DNA of 64,000 bases from Chryseobacterium arachidis (GCF_900129245.1 NZ_FQUT01000014.1:1-64000); one strand, 5' to 3'; positions 9,293 to 17,602 are shown, counted from the stretch's first letter. Notes: generated from the letters alone by a model not told the origin. Numbers and translations: made by a program.

Positions 9293-9507
9293 ATGAAACC
9301 TCTAGTTCGCACATAAGCACAATACGTATTTTGGTAAAATTATTTCTATCCAGATTATTAAACCAAATAATTTAACAGTTGATAGAACTGCTAAACTTTT
9401 GGGTATTACACGAACTACCATGTCCAACATCGTCAATGGTAAAAGCGTAATCACTCTCAGTATGGCAATAAGTTTAATATTATCTTATTTTACAAATATG
9501 TATTAAT
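9293..9507 (+). pseudogene. HigA-like HTH antitoxin remnant
   Basis: An ATG at 9293 gives MKPLVRT and then a stop, but a neighbouring frame continues to 9507 and contains LTVDRTAKLLGITRTTMSNI followed by VNGKSVIT and MAISL. This is the helix-turn-helix pattern of HigA/VapI-type antitoxins. The start and the HTH lie in different frames, so a frameshift near 9314 is inferred. No toxin partner is recognisable upstream. It lies between the transposon's left end and the cargo operon. Confidence 0.45.
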
Positions 9508-9613
9508 AAAGTTTTAAATCTCAGTGTCATTAAAAAAGCCTGCTTTTTTTCATCTTTAGGACTGTTTGAGGGTAAAGTCATAATGAGTTAAGATAATGGA
9601 GGCTGTAATAAAT

Positions 9614-10408
9614 TTAAAAATGCTTTCTCACTGTAATATTTGAATTTGTATCGGTTGACAGTGTGCTTGACACATCGGCTCTCATTCTGTATTGTATTTG
9701 AATTTGAGTCCCTGCAGTCAGCACCCCCATCCAATATAAAGGCATATCTCCTTGAGCTCCTCCTGCACCAGTTCCATAATATGAAATAGCAAGTACTGTA
9801 GAATTTGATGCATTAAATAGCCTTGCCCCTAATGCCTTACTATTACCATTTGTCGTTGATAATCTTAGCGAAACATTTCCAAAAAATGAATACAATCCTG
9901 TTGTGGGAATTGTTAAGGTTCCCGTTGCATGGATATTTCCCACATCTAATTTTTCAGTTGTAAAATTCATTGTTGTCCAAGCTGAATAATTAGGAGTTAC
10001 ATAACTGGCGTTGACAACAGCCGGACTTCCAGCAAATAAGATCTGTGTTTTATTCTTGTTATTGATTTCTGCTCGAACATCTGATACCTCACCAATATTT
10101 GTCCACTGGGTGCCATCCCAAATATAATAAGTGTCTTTAATGACGTTATTTGGCGATGAGCCAGCATCCGATAAATTGTAAATCAGGGTGCCTTGTTCAG
10201 GGGAATTTGAAGATACGGTTACGGGAACTGTGGTGATGTCGTTAATATTCAACAACTGGACACGAGGAATAAGTAATCCTTTATTTGTGCTATATAAATC
10301 TAAAATAGTGCTCGGATCAGGATTACTTGTTCCTATACCCACTTGGGCGTATACGTTTATCTGTAAAAGTACAAATAAAAGAAAAGTATATGTTATTTGT
10401 GTTTTCAT
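9614..10408 (-). CDS. Transposon cargo: secreted VGIGT/C1q-like protein, copy 3
   Basis: 264 aa. Signal peptide (residues 1-21, ending VYAQ) followed at once by VGIGTSNPDPSTILDLYSTN, the N-terminal signature of many Bacteroidetes surface and tail-associated proteins. A short linker follows, then ~130 residues of beta strands (W, F and G at regular spacing; TIPTTGLYSFFGNVSLRL; LTAGTQIQIQYRM) resembling a C1q/TNF-like jelly roll. It is the last gene of a three-gene leftward operon, 1 nt from its neighbour. Function unknown; binding to a surface or glycan is a guess from the fold. Confidence 0.7.
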   Translation of the reverse strand: MKTQITYTFLLFVLLQINVYAQVGIGTSNPDPSTILDLYSTNKGLLIPRVQLLNINDITTVPVTVSSNSPEQGTLIYNLSDAGSSPNNVIKDTYYIWDGTQWTNIGEVSDVRAEINNKNKTQILFAGSPAVVNASYVTPNYSAWTTMNFTTEKLDVGNIHATGTLTIPTTGLYSFFGNVSLRLSTTNGNSKALGARLFNASNSTVLAISYYGTGAGGAQGDMPLYWMGVLTAGTQIQIQYRMRADVSSTLSTDTNSNITVRKHF

Positions 10409-10409
10409 A

Positions 10410-11168
10410 TTACTGATATTTATAAATGTTAAGTGTTCCTGTTTGTATTCTATAATTGTTGGCGGTATAGATGTATTGGAAAGTCAACAAATCATTTAGG
10501 GTCAAATTGGTAGTTAATATTGTTGTGGTATACATTCTATTATTAATGGTGTTATCTCTACCATATGATGTTGCCAAGCCTGATGCTCCTCTTAACAATG
10601 TATGTACAGTAGTGCCCCCATTATTTCCGGTATTGGACATTTCTGTAATAAATTCGATCATATACAATCCGTTACTTGGGGTAAGATATTTATTAGTTGA
10701 AATATTCCATCCTGAATATTTATCAAATAATATTTCAGCAGTTGTTAAAGTTAAATTTGTGAAACTGCCACCAGCTGCAGAGCCAGCCGCAATGATTGGT
10801 TTTTGGCCTATGGCAGCACTAAAAATAAGAAGAGGAATTTGTGAGGAGGCAATAATCTCTTCAGTGGAAGTGGGAGTTGCTTGAGAGCGATAAGTATTAT
10901 CGCTGCTCCAATATGTTATTCCTTTTGCAATATCATTGCCTATATCAGAATTTGTGTTATAAAGCATTACTCCAACCGCTGGATTAGAAATAGGATTTGT
11001 TATATCCGTTTTGTTCGTTACAGACAAGCTTGGAATTCTTAAAGCTTTGTTACCGGAATCAAGTTTTAACATGGCAGATTGGGAAGCAGAACTTGAGCCA
11101 ATCACAACTTGAGCATTTGTCAGAATAACAATGAACCCACATAAAAAAATAAATATTTTGCACATCAT
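10410..11168 (-). CDS. Transposon cargo: secreted VGIGT/C1q-like protein, copy 2
   Basis: 252 aa from the ATG at 11168; a longer frame upstream to 11231 would overlap the previous gene and place a basic stretch before the signal peptide. Signal peptide (MMCKIFIFLCGF...TNAQ) is followed by VVIGSSSASQSAMLKLDSGN, a diverged VGIGT head, and a C-terminal beta domain with LTPSNGLYMIEFITEMSNTG. It is paralogous to its two neighbours by layout, with clearly different sequence. It starts 4 bp after the stop of copy 1. Confidence 0.68.
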   Translation of the reverse strand: MMCKIFIFLCGFIVILTNAQVVIGSSSASQSAMLKLDSGNKALRIPSLSVTNKTDITNPISNPAVGVMLYNTNSDIGNDIAKGITYWSSDNTYRSQATPTSTEEIIASSQIPLLIFSAAIGQKPIIAAGSAAGGSFTNLTLTTAEILFDKYSGWNISTNKYLTPSNGLYMIEFITEMSNTGNNGGTTVHTLLRGASGLATSYGRDNTINNRMYTTTILTTNLTLNDLLTFQYIYTANNYRIQTGTLNIYKYQ

Positions 11169-11172
11169 TATG

Positions 11173-11925
11173 TTAATTATTTGAGATTTTAGAAATAGAG
11201 ACATTTGGATTTGTAATCTGATAAGCCGCATTGGATGATTGAGCTCTAAAAGTAATCAAATCATTAGCGGCAAGATTAACGGTACAAGTGCCTGAAACAC
11301 CTCCGTATTGGTAAACTTTTGAAGTACCATAGGTGCAAATTGCAGTTCCATTTTTTAATACATATACCATAGCGCCTCCTAATGTATCTCCCGATACGTT
11401 TCTTAGGTCGACATTGTATGAGATAACATAGCCACCAGCTTGTTGAATGGTATATCCAGTATAAGTAGTTGGTCCACCAAGTGCTCCGGGAGGGGAATCT
11501 TGGTATAACGTATTAAATGTCAAATTAGAAATAGTTCCTGCTGGTATACTTCCTGAAGCCGCCATATTGCTCGCTGCAAATACGGGAGTGATAAATGGAA
11601 TTTTTTCTACTTCAGTTTTTACTTCTTGTTTAGACCACATTTTTTCCCACATCGTTCCATTGTAAGCGTAGAGCCCCTTTGTAACAGCGGTATTTCCTGA
11701 ACTGGCGTTGGAGTTATTGTAAATAATGAAGCTGGTCTTAGGGTTAGGAATTGTTGTAATGTCAATGGTGGAAGTAAGTGAAACAATTGGTAATTGCATT
11801 CCTTTATTGGATGCTTTTACTTCTAAAATGGTTGAAGGATCTGGAGTTGATGTTCCAATCCCAACACTTCCGGTTTGCGCTTTAGTTACAGAAAACCAAA
11901 GAAATAGAACAATTGCTTTTTTCAT
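11173..11925 (-). CDS. Transposon cargo: secreted VGIGT/C1q-like protein, copy 1
   Basis: 250 aa, first gene of the leftward cargo operon. Signal peptide (residues 1-16, ending TKAQ), then SVGIGTSTPDPSTILEVKAS and IVSLTSTIDITTIPNP, closely matching copy 3. The last ~130 residues form a C1q/TNF-like beta pattern (IQQAGGYVISYNVDLRN, LAANDLITFRAQSS). No catalytic motif is visible. Three different paralogues in a row suggest an assembled or hetero-oligomeric surface product, which is inference. Confidence 0.7.
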   Translation of the reverse strand: MKKAIVLFLWFSVTKAQTGSVGIGTSTPDPSTILEVKASNKGMQLPIVSLTSTIDITTIPNPKTSFIIYNNSNASSGNTAVTKGLYAYNGTMWEKMWSKQEVKTEVEKIPFITPVFAASNMAASGSIPAGTISNLTFNTLYQDSPPGALGGPTTYTGYTIQQAGGYVISYNVDLRNVSGDTLGGAMVYVLKNGTAICTYGTSKVYQYGGVSGTCTVNLAANDLITFRAQSSNAAYQITNPNVSISKISNN

Positions 11926-12250
11926 TTGCTAATTTTGTTAAGGTTATAAAATGTGTAGTCGAGTGTTATCACTAAAATAAATTAGTGTAAGAGGAAAGTA
12001 CCTTTTTAATACAATAGCTTATTATTGTCTTAGTTTTAAATGAATAATATAGATTATATTGAAAAGAAAGTAGATTGTAAACTTTTTATTGTATCTTTTT
12101 AATTATTTGCAGATACTAAACTAAAATTAGCATTCGATAATAATAAATGAAAATATTATCTATCAATAAAATTTCATACAGTTTTCTGAATAAAAAGTTT
12201 ATTTAAACTAACCATCTAGAATGGTTTCCTAATTCATTAGATTAGATAAT
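11926..12250. other. AT-rich region upstream of the cargo operon
   Basis: 325 bp with no gene recognised. It must hold the cargo promoter, but no convincing TAnnTTTG element was found. Confidence 0.4.
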
Positions 12251-12359
12251 CTAATTGAACCATTTATACGCAAAGCTTTGTAGCACCATAGTAGCTATAC
12301 CAACTTGAGCTAAAGAATTACAAGCATAGATAATTATAATAAAATAAATGTTTTTTCAT
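12251..12359 (-). pseudogene. Broken fourth copy of the cargo gene (N-terminus only)
   Basis: The ATG at 12357-12359 is followed by six A; in that frame the gene stops after 13 codons. Reading as if there were five A gives a signal peptide (IIIIIYACNSLAQ) directly followed by VGIAT, the same signal-peptide-to-VGIGT junction as the three intact cargo genes. The similarity ends a few codons later and a TAG closes the frame at 12251. It is best explained as a truncated, frameshifted paralogue upstream of the live operon. Confidence 0.6.
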
Positions 12360-12637
12360 GTTGTTGTTGTTTTTAGAATCATTGTGTGTAATTATTTATT
12401 TCACAGTTTTTATTCATTAAAGATACCTATATTATCATTAATTACAAAAAAAAATAAAATTATTAATATATTATTGCAAAAATAATGTATTATTTTCTTT
12501 AACCACGATAAAAAGGTATCGATATTTGTCGTATAAATTGTCGATAAATATCTACTGTCCCAAAAGTTTTATGAGAAATACTAAGATTAATGGTATTTTC
12601 ATGTATCTTATTCTGAAATATGTCAGCAACATTTTTA

Positions 12638-12689
12638 CACATATAATAATTAACAACAATTGAACATTTATTGTTAATTATTATATGTG
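12638..12689. repeat. 22-bp near-perfect inverted repeat
   Basis: CACATATAATAATTAACAA begins the left arm (12638-12659), and the right arm (12668-12689) is its reverse complement with one mismatch. The loop is 8 nt. There is no T-run and no flanking gene end, so it is more likely a protein-binding or recombination site than a terminator. Confidence 0.8.
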
Positions 12690-12775
12690 ATTAAGTTTAA
12701 AATACACGAATAAATATTTTTAAGATCACATTTAAACAAGCTACAGTGGATATTTGTCAAATGAGCAATCACGTC

Positions 12776-12957
12776 TTATCAAAATTTCATTATCAAAAGC
12801 TTCTGATAAAGTCAGTTATCAAAAGTTAAACATAATCAAAAGTCAAAAATACACATTATTTAACTCGACAACTTGGTATTTCGACTTTTGATTATCATTA
12901 TTTTGCAAAGCAAATGCGAATTAGCAAAGTAAATGCAAAAAATTGCAAAGAAGATGC
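12776..12957. repeat. Iteron-like short repeat cluster
   Basis: TTATCAAAAG-type words occur at 12776 (lacking the final G), 12790, 12816 and 12833 (TAATCAAAAG), with an inverted copy near 12883-12893 that makes a 20-bp imperfect palindrome. They are followed by three direct repeats of GCAAAG-N-A-N-ATGC at 12905, 12924 and 12945. Spacings of 19-21 bp put the last three on one helical face. Confidence 0.55.
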
Positions 12958-13010
12958 AAAAATAATATATTTGAAATTTTAGTCTTATTCTTGTTGAGAT
13001 TATCGGTTCC

Positions 13011-13199
13011 TTATCGGATCAGAGGAAATTTGTTTTTCTTTCGTATGCTTACTTCTTTGTGAAGTTTTCGTCAATTAACTAGACTTTCTTTACAGATCCC
13101 CAATTCTTCAGCTACCGAGGATACATCGCCTCGCTGCTCACTTAAAGATACTGCTTGGATCTTAAACTCTAAACTGTAATTTTTTCTGATCTTTTTCAT
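13011..13199 (-). pseudogene. IS3-family orfA remnant
   Basis: From the ATG at 13197-13199 the frame reads MKKIRKNYSLEFKIQAVSLS, then EQRGDVSSVAEELGI, the helix-turn-helix start of IS3/IS150-type OrfA. A TGA at 13071-13073 stands where W is expected (VN-stop-RKLHKE), and the frame ends for good at 13011. No orfB follows. It is a decayed insertion sequence inside the transposon. Confidence 0.7.
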
Positions 13200-13272
13200 A
13201 CTCTTAAAGATAAAGAGTATAAGAATTGTGTCCTAACAAAGTTAGCAACTCCAGAATATACTTATATTATAA

Positions 13273-13836
13273 CTAGTGACTTTTATCAATACGATAAAAA
13301 GTAGCCTTACTAATACCTGCCTGTTTACATGCTTTATCTATTGGAATATTTTTATTATCATATAGATGTTTTGCATATTGATATTTTTCTATATTTGTGG
13401 GACTTGATCCCGTTGGTCTTCCCAATAGCTTTTTTCTTTTCCGTGCTCCTTCTAATCCAAACTTTGTTCTCTCACTGATTAAATTTCTTTCAAACTCAGC
13501 AACGGCTCCGAAAATTTGAATAATAAATTTACCATTAGCTGAAGTTGTATCGAACGCTGGTTCTGTTATACTTTTAAAAAAAACTCCTTTCTCATTAAAC
13601 TTCTCAATTAGATCAATCATGTTTTTTAATGAGCGAAAAATACGATCTGTTTTGTAAACCATAATTATATCATCCTTTCTTAAATAGGAAAGCATTTCAT
13701 TAAGACCAGTTCTATCCTCGCGAACACCACTAGCTATATCTGTAAAAATTTTTTCACATCCATTTTCTTTAAGCATTTCTATTTGCGTAGAAATATTCTG
13801 CTCGGAAGTTGAAACTCTGGCATAACCTACAGTCAT
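13273..13836 (-). CDS. Serine recombinase (resolvase/invertase, Pin-like)
   Basis: 187 aa, the size of small serine resolvases. N-terminal MTVGYARVSTSEQN carries the nucleophile S9; DRIFRSLKNMIDLI and the long E-helix with AVAEFERNLISERT follow. The C-terminal ~45 residues (GRPTG... then KACKQAGISKATFYRI) form the DNA-binding HTH. Such enzymes resolve cointegrates in the Tn5053/Tn402 branch of Tn7 relatives (TniR). It sits in the element next to a res-like repeat region and is probably part of the transposition machinery. A Pin-type invertase role is the alternative. Confidence 0.85.
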   Translation of the reverse strand: MTVGYARVSTSEQNISTQIEMLKENGCEKIFTDIASGVREDRTGLNEMLSYLRKDDIIMVYKTDRIFRSLKNMIDLIEKFNEKGVFFKSITEPAFDTTSANGKFIIQIFGAVAEFERNLISERTKFGLEGARKRKKLLGRPTGSSPTNIEKYQYAKHLYDNKNIPIDKACKQAGISKATFYRIDKSH

Positions 13837-13843
13837 AATTTTT

Positions 13844-13909
13844 CGTTTTAAAAAATGATCGTTTTATGATACTAAATAAAAATTTAGTTTTATGAAACAA
13901 AAATAGTAT
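13844..13909. promoter_or_regulatory. Candidate res site upstream of the recombinase
   Basis: The interval contains GTTTTATGA at 13861 and 13887 (direct repeat), CTAAAT/ATTTAG (13872-13887) around a 4-nt centre, and an outer ATACTA/TAGTAT pair (13869 and 13904). Nested inverted repeats beside a resolvase gene are typical of recombination sites, but the subsites cannot be defined by eye. Confidence 0.4.
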
Positions 13910-14038
13910 TATTTTCCGTCTCATTTAATTGTTTTGTTAAAAAGTGTTTTTTAAGACTACTTAATTATTTTTTTGATAAAGAAACACGTCATTACAATAT
14001 TTTTAATATTTTTATCATTATCTATTGTAAATCACGAT

Positions 14039-15757
14039 ATGTTACCAAAAAAAACACAAAATTTACCCCGGGCACTGAAACTTCGTCCATGGGTATATGA
14101 AGAAGCAAATAAAATAGAATTCAAGAATAAGTTCTGGTTTATATCATGGTTAGGCAAAAGTTATTATATAAATGACACTATTTATAGAGATGTGTATATT
14201 ACACTCTGTAATAATACGCACTTTAAATTTCAGAAAAATTCTAAAACATTTTGTGTTCAATTTCGGGAAGAATATACAATTAGACTCAAACAGGGAAATT
14301 ATTATGACTATTTAGGCAAATTTTTAAGCTCGGTATATAATCACGAAAATATTAGAATTAAAAATAATGTTCTGATAAGTAGAGAAAATAATGGGGCTAT
14401 TATAAATATTGACAATTTACTCGGGAAGGGGAGAACTTATTATCCTCTGAATAGTACAGAGATTTATGGAGATGTTGCATGTTATCTGGTAGATATTGAT
14501 AATAGTAAGTATATTATACCTATGAATGTAATCCAGTCATATTTTTATACACTGTCATCAATGACACTTTATAATTTGATATATGGCGTTTTCGTACCAG
14601 GCATCGTTAAGCCATATAAATTTGAAGAATATGCAGTTGTTGCGTTTAGATCTTCTCTGATAAGTACATTAGAAGCGAGAATATTAAGTAAGTTTTATTT
14701 CTTAAATGGTGTAGAGATTAAAAAGTTATACCAAATTCGTCGTACTTTTTTAAAAAATTTATTAAATAATAGAAAAAATAATCAGGAAGAAAAAGCCTAT
14801 ATAGATTATACACTACCATTTAAAAAAAATGTTCAGGTTGAAATGTCCCTGCATTACCATCCTGTTGATTTGGAAGAAAACATTAATATGGTTTATGCTA
14901 TCAGTAATATATTGTTACCTGCATATGGGTCATTATTTGAATCAGATAATTACATTTTAAGAGACGATGATAAAGTTTTATTCATAGATAATGAAGATAT
15001 TGTTAGTGAAGGAACAACATTGGGAATTCAACATCATTACAATGGGCAAGAAGTTTCTAACACACCTTTTACGAATAATGACGCTATCTTAAATGTTAAG
15101 GAAAATGATGAAGGCCCTAAGTTTTATGAATCACCGAGTATTTCTGATGCCTTACCTACGAAAATTAAAAATAGTGTTAGTTTTGAAAATAGCTTTGTCA
15201 GACATATTAATATGTATGATGAATTTATTTCCAGTCATAATAGTAATAGCGAAACAGGAGCCATAAATTTAATTTATGGACTGTCGAAAGGCAAAGATTA
15301 TATGCTTGCGATACTTTCAGTATTTGAATTATTGGAAAAATCAGCAGAATTTAAGTGTAAGTATATTTACTTGAAGAGACAGGAGACAAGCAAATTTTCT
15401 TATGATCCATTTAATTTTCAAGATAATGGCTCGATTTTGCTTTTTATGATTGAATTTAATGATAGCTGTTTTTGTATTATCGTAAGAAATAATAAATCAA
15501 ATAGAATAGGTATTATTAAACGATTAATAACTGGTGTTTTCGATGAAGAAAATGATGAGAAGCTGAAGTTAGGATTAATAAAGATTAGTCGGGATTATCA
15601 TTATAATTGGTCTAAACTAAAAACATCAAAGTTGAAAATTCACGATTTTATAGTTGTTGATGCTCTTAATAATAAAGAAAGAGATACTTTAGAAGAAACT
15701 GTTGAAAATTTGCACAAAAGAATCCTAAAAGGGATTAAAGATTCAGTAGAGAAATAA
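14039..15757 (+). CDS. Putative TnsE-like transposon targeting protein
   Basis: 572 aa from the ATG at 14039; the frame can be extended to a TTG at 13973, but that adds an unlikely hydrophobic head. It occupies the TnsE position, next to tniQ though convergent, with the last 23 bp overlapping. The N-terminal third is beta-rich; an acidic linker lies around residues 310-370. The final ~120 residues (ILLFMIEFNDSC, IKRLITGVFDEEND, then a W and a C-terminal helix) resemble in order my recollection of the Tn7 TnsE C-terminal domain. Identity is weak and a novel accessory protein is possible. No nuclease or ATPase motif is seen. Confidence 0.45.
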   Translation: MLPKKTQNLPRALKLRPWVYEEANKIEFKNKFWFISWLGKSYYINDTIYRDVYITLCNNTHFKFQKNSKTFCVQFREEYTIRLKQGNYYDYLGKFLSSVYNHENIRIKNNVLISRENNGAIINIDNLLGKGRTYYPLNSTEIYGDVACYLVDIDNSKYIIPMNVIQSYFYTLSSMTLYNLIYGVFVPGIVKPYKFEEYAVVAFRSSLISTLEARILSKFYFLNGVEIKKLYQIRRTFLKNLLNNRKNNQEEKAYIDYTLPFKKNVQVEMSLHYHPVDLEENINMVYAISNILLPAYGSLFESDNYILRDDDKVLFIDNEDIVSEGTTLGIQHHYNGQEVSNTPFTNNDAILNVKENDEGPKFYESPSISDALPTKIKNSVSFENSFVRHINMYDEFISSHNSNSETGAINLIYGLSKGKDYMLAILSVFELLEKSAEFKCKYIYLKRQETSKFSYDPFNFQDNGSILLFMIEFNDSCFCIIVRNNKSNRIGIIKRLITGVFDEENDEKLKLGLIKISRDYHYNWSKLKTSKLKIHDFIVVDALNNKERDTLEETVENLHKRILKGIKDSVEK

Positions 15758-16715
15758 GCCAATAATCAATATCATGACTATAAGTTGAAAGATAAGATTT
15801 TGATAACTTGAAATAGCCTAATTCCTCTTGAATATTTCCAATATCTGTTAGGAACTTATAGATAACAGGAAGTGTTTCCTGTCTTTCTTCCAATGACCAA
15901 AAACCCACTTCATTATTTAATTGTGACAGCTTTATATTATACTTATTAGTTAAAAGATCATTTAAATTCCTATTAAACTTATTTGCTTGTGACCCTCTTG
16001 CAGATCTACACAATAAAATAAGTCCATTTACAAAGGAAAATGAATAATTAGTGAATTGATTATATCCCATTTTTAATGTTATATCCATAAATTTCTGATA
16101 TTGGAGTTCAGCATTTGAAGGATTTGCCAACTCAATTTTTGCCAAGTCAATTTCACAGTTCCAGCATTTTGAAAATGGGATATGTACATTTGGTACTGAT
16201 TGATTTCCGCTATTGTATATTTTATGATATGAAATAGGCTGTTGGCATTTTGGGCATCTGTCAATAAGTTGAGACTTACATTTACAGCAAGCAATAGTGG
16301 TAAATAATCTCCACTCTTTTTTATAATAAGGAAAAGAAGCTAAACATTTTGGACAGCACATTGTGCCAAATCTTTTTCTGTTTCTATGATTAAGACCAAG
16401 ACTTAAAATACGACTTTTTCTCTTTGATTGATCAGTGAAGTTTTCGTAATACGATGTTAAAAATAAATTTTCTATCCTTTTTCTAGATAATGGTGTGTGT
16501 TCATAAAGAAAATCCGTAAGATATGTTGGTTTTAGATAATCTATATCCCTGCCAAAAATGGGAGCATTATATCCAAAATTATTTTTAATAAATGTCAATG
16601 GTTTCACATAGTGGTTGATTGCAAGTCTACAATACCAAGAACTAAAAAGTTCGTTATTCTCAGGACTTATATATGCCGGGAATATATTTTTTCTATACTT
16701 TTTAATATAGACCAC
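15735..16715 (-). CDS. tniQ: TniQ/TnsD family target-site selector
   Basis: 326 aa beginning at a GTG that overlaps the tnsC stop codon by one base. The TniQ head (FPAYISPENNELFSSWYCRL) is followed by zinc-binding cysteines: CCPKC, CCKCK, RCPKC and CWNC between about residues 119 and 187. The helical C-terminal region is about as long as in short TniQ proteins and much shorter than Tn7 TnsD. In this family it recognises the attachment site and recruits TnsC, so it is the likely reader of comM. It is the last gene of the tns operon. Confidence 0.88.
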   Translation of the reverse strand: MVYIKKYRKNIFPAYISPENNELFSSWYCRLAINHYVKPLTFIKNNFGYNAPIFGRDIDYLKPTYLTDFLYEHTPLSRKRIENLFLTSYYENFTDQSKRKSRILSLGLNHRNRKRFGTMCCPKCLASFPYYKKEWRLFTTIACCKCKSQLIDRCPKCQQPISYHKIYNSGNQSVPNVHIPFSKCWNCEIDLAKIELANPSNAELQYQKFMDITLKMGYNQFTNYSFSFVNGLILLCRSARGSQANKFNRNLNDLLTNKYNIKLSQLNNEVGFWSLEERQETLPVIYKFLTDIGNIQEELGYFKLSKSYLSTYSHDIDYWLISLLNL

Positions 16716-17602
16716 TAAGCAAAATACCTTTTTTTTCTATCTTGGGGAGATATGTAATCAATATTTAAAAGAATTTCTTTTGTTATTTTTTCTTCTCCGC
16801 TTTTTATAGCTTGAATACTACATAATTCTAATATTCTAGCTACTTCACCAATTAAACCGTCACTCATTGCTAAAAGTTTAATTACCATTGAATTTTCTGC
16901 AAGCATTGATTCTTTTCTAAGAGGGATTAATGCTTCAAAGCTAACTAAAAGACGTTTAAATTCAAGATCATTTGACCATTTGGGAAGAACACGTGGCTCA
17001 AAGCGATTAGCGAGTTGTTGGTCACTCTGAATAACATTGAAGGCTAACATTGTTCCTGCACAGATAATAGGGATTTGTAAGTCATTTGACAAATGCTTTA
17101 TTACATTTAGAAATTTTCTTTGTTTTGTAGGTGTTCCTGCTAAAACATGATGTATTTCGTCTATTATCAATATTTTAGTTTGTAATTCAATAAGCATTTT
17201 CTTTACTCGCAAATATCTTAAATCTAACTTCTCAGATGTTTTATAAGGAGCGAATATATGCTCAAGAATTGCGTTATAAAATCTCCTTTCATCTGGTTCA
17301 GGTGGGGCTTGCACCATAATAACGGGATTAATGACACTTCCTGTCTTTGAATCAAATGAAGCTTCATATTTTTGATTAAACTTATTCAAAATTGCCGTTT
17401 TACCATTATTTGATTCGCCTACTAACAAAAGATTTGTCATTCTGGTACTTTTAGGGTAGGTCATTAACTCTTCCATCCTATTAACAATTTTTGTTGCCTG
17501 ACTGTAACCTATCCACTTAGGATACCTGCATGAAGATATCCTTTGGGATTCGGTAGAACTTTCTACAAATTCTTTAGTATTTTTTGTTAAATGTTTCATC
17601 AT
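16715..17602 (-). CDS. tnsC: TnsC/TniB-type AAA+ transposition regulator
   Basis: 295 aa. Walker A is GESNNGKT, Walker B is ILIIDEIHH, and sensor-type residues lie in IICAGTMLAF and QLANRFEPRVLPKW. The string of motifs and the length match TniB of Tn5053/Tn402 and Tn6022-type elements more than the 555-aa Tn7 TnsC. It links target recognition by TniQ to the transposase. It overlaps the end of tnsB by 29 bp (MM start; the second Met at 17599 is equally possible). Confidence 0.93.
   Translation of the reverse strand: MMKHLTKNTKEFVESSTESQRISSCRYPKWIGYSQATKIVNRMEELMTYPKSTRMTNLLLVGESNNGKTAILNKFNQKYEASFDSKTGSVINPVIMVQAPPEPDERRFYNAILEHIFAPYKTSEKLDLRYLRVKKMLIELQTKILIIDEIHHVLAGTPTKQRKFLNVIKHLSNDLQIPIICAGTMLAFNVIQSDQQLANRFEPRVLPKWSNDLEFKRLLVSFEALIPLRKESMLAENSMVIKLLAMSDGLIGEVARILELCSIQAIKSGEEKITKEILLNIDYISPQDRKKRYFA

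Larger units (their letters stand above)
12360..13010. other. Repeat-rich non-coding region of the transposon
   Basis: About 650 bp without a recognisable gene. It contains a 22-bp hairpin (12638-12689), a cluster of TTATCAAAAG words and three GCAAAG-N-A-N-ATGC repeats, each listed separately. Confidence 0.5.

Noticed and set aside
13973-14038. N-terminal extension of the TnsE-like protein with a hydrophobic, signal-like head
   Set aside because: It needs a TTG start, and a transposition protein should be cytoplasmic; the ATG at 14039 is more likely.
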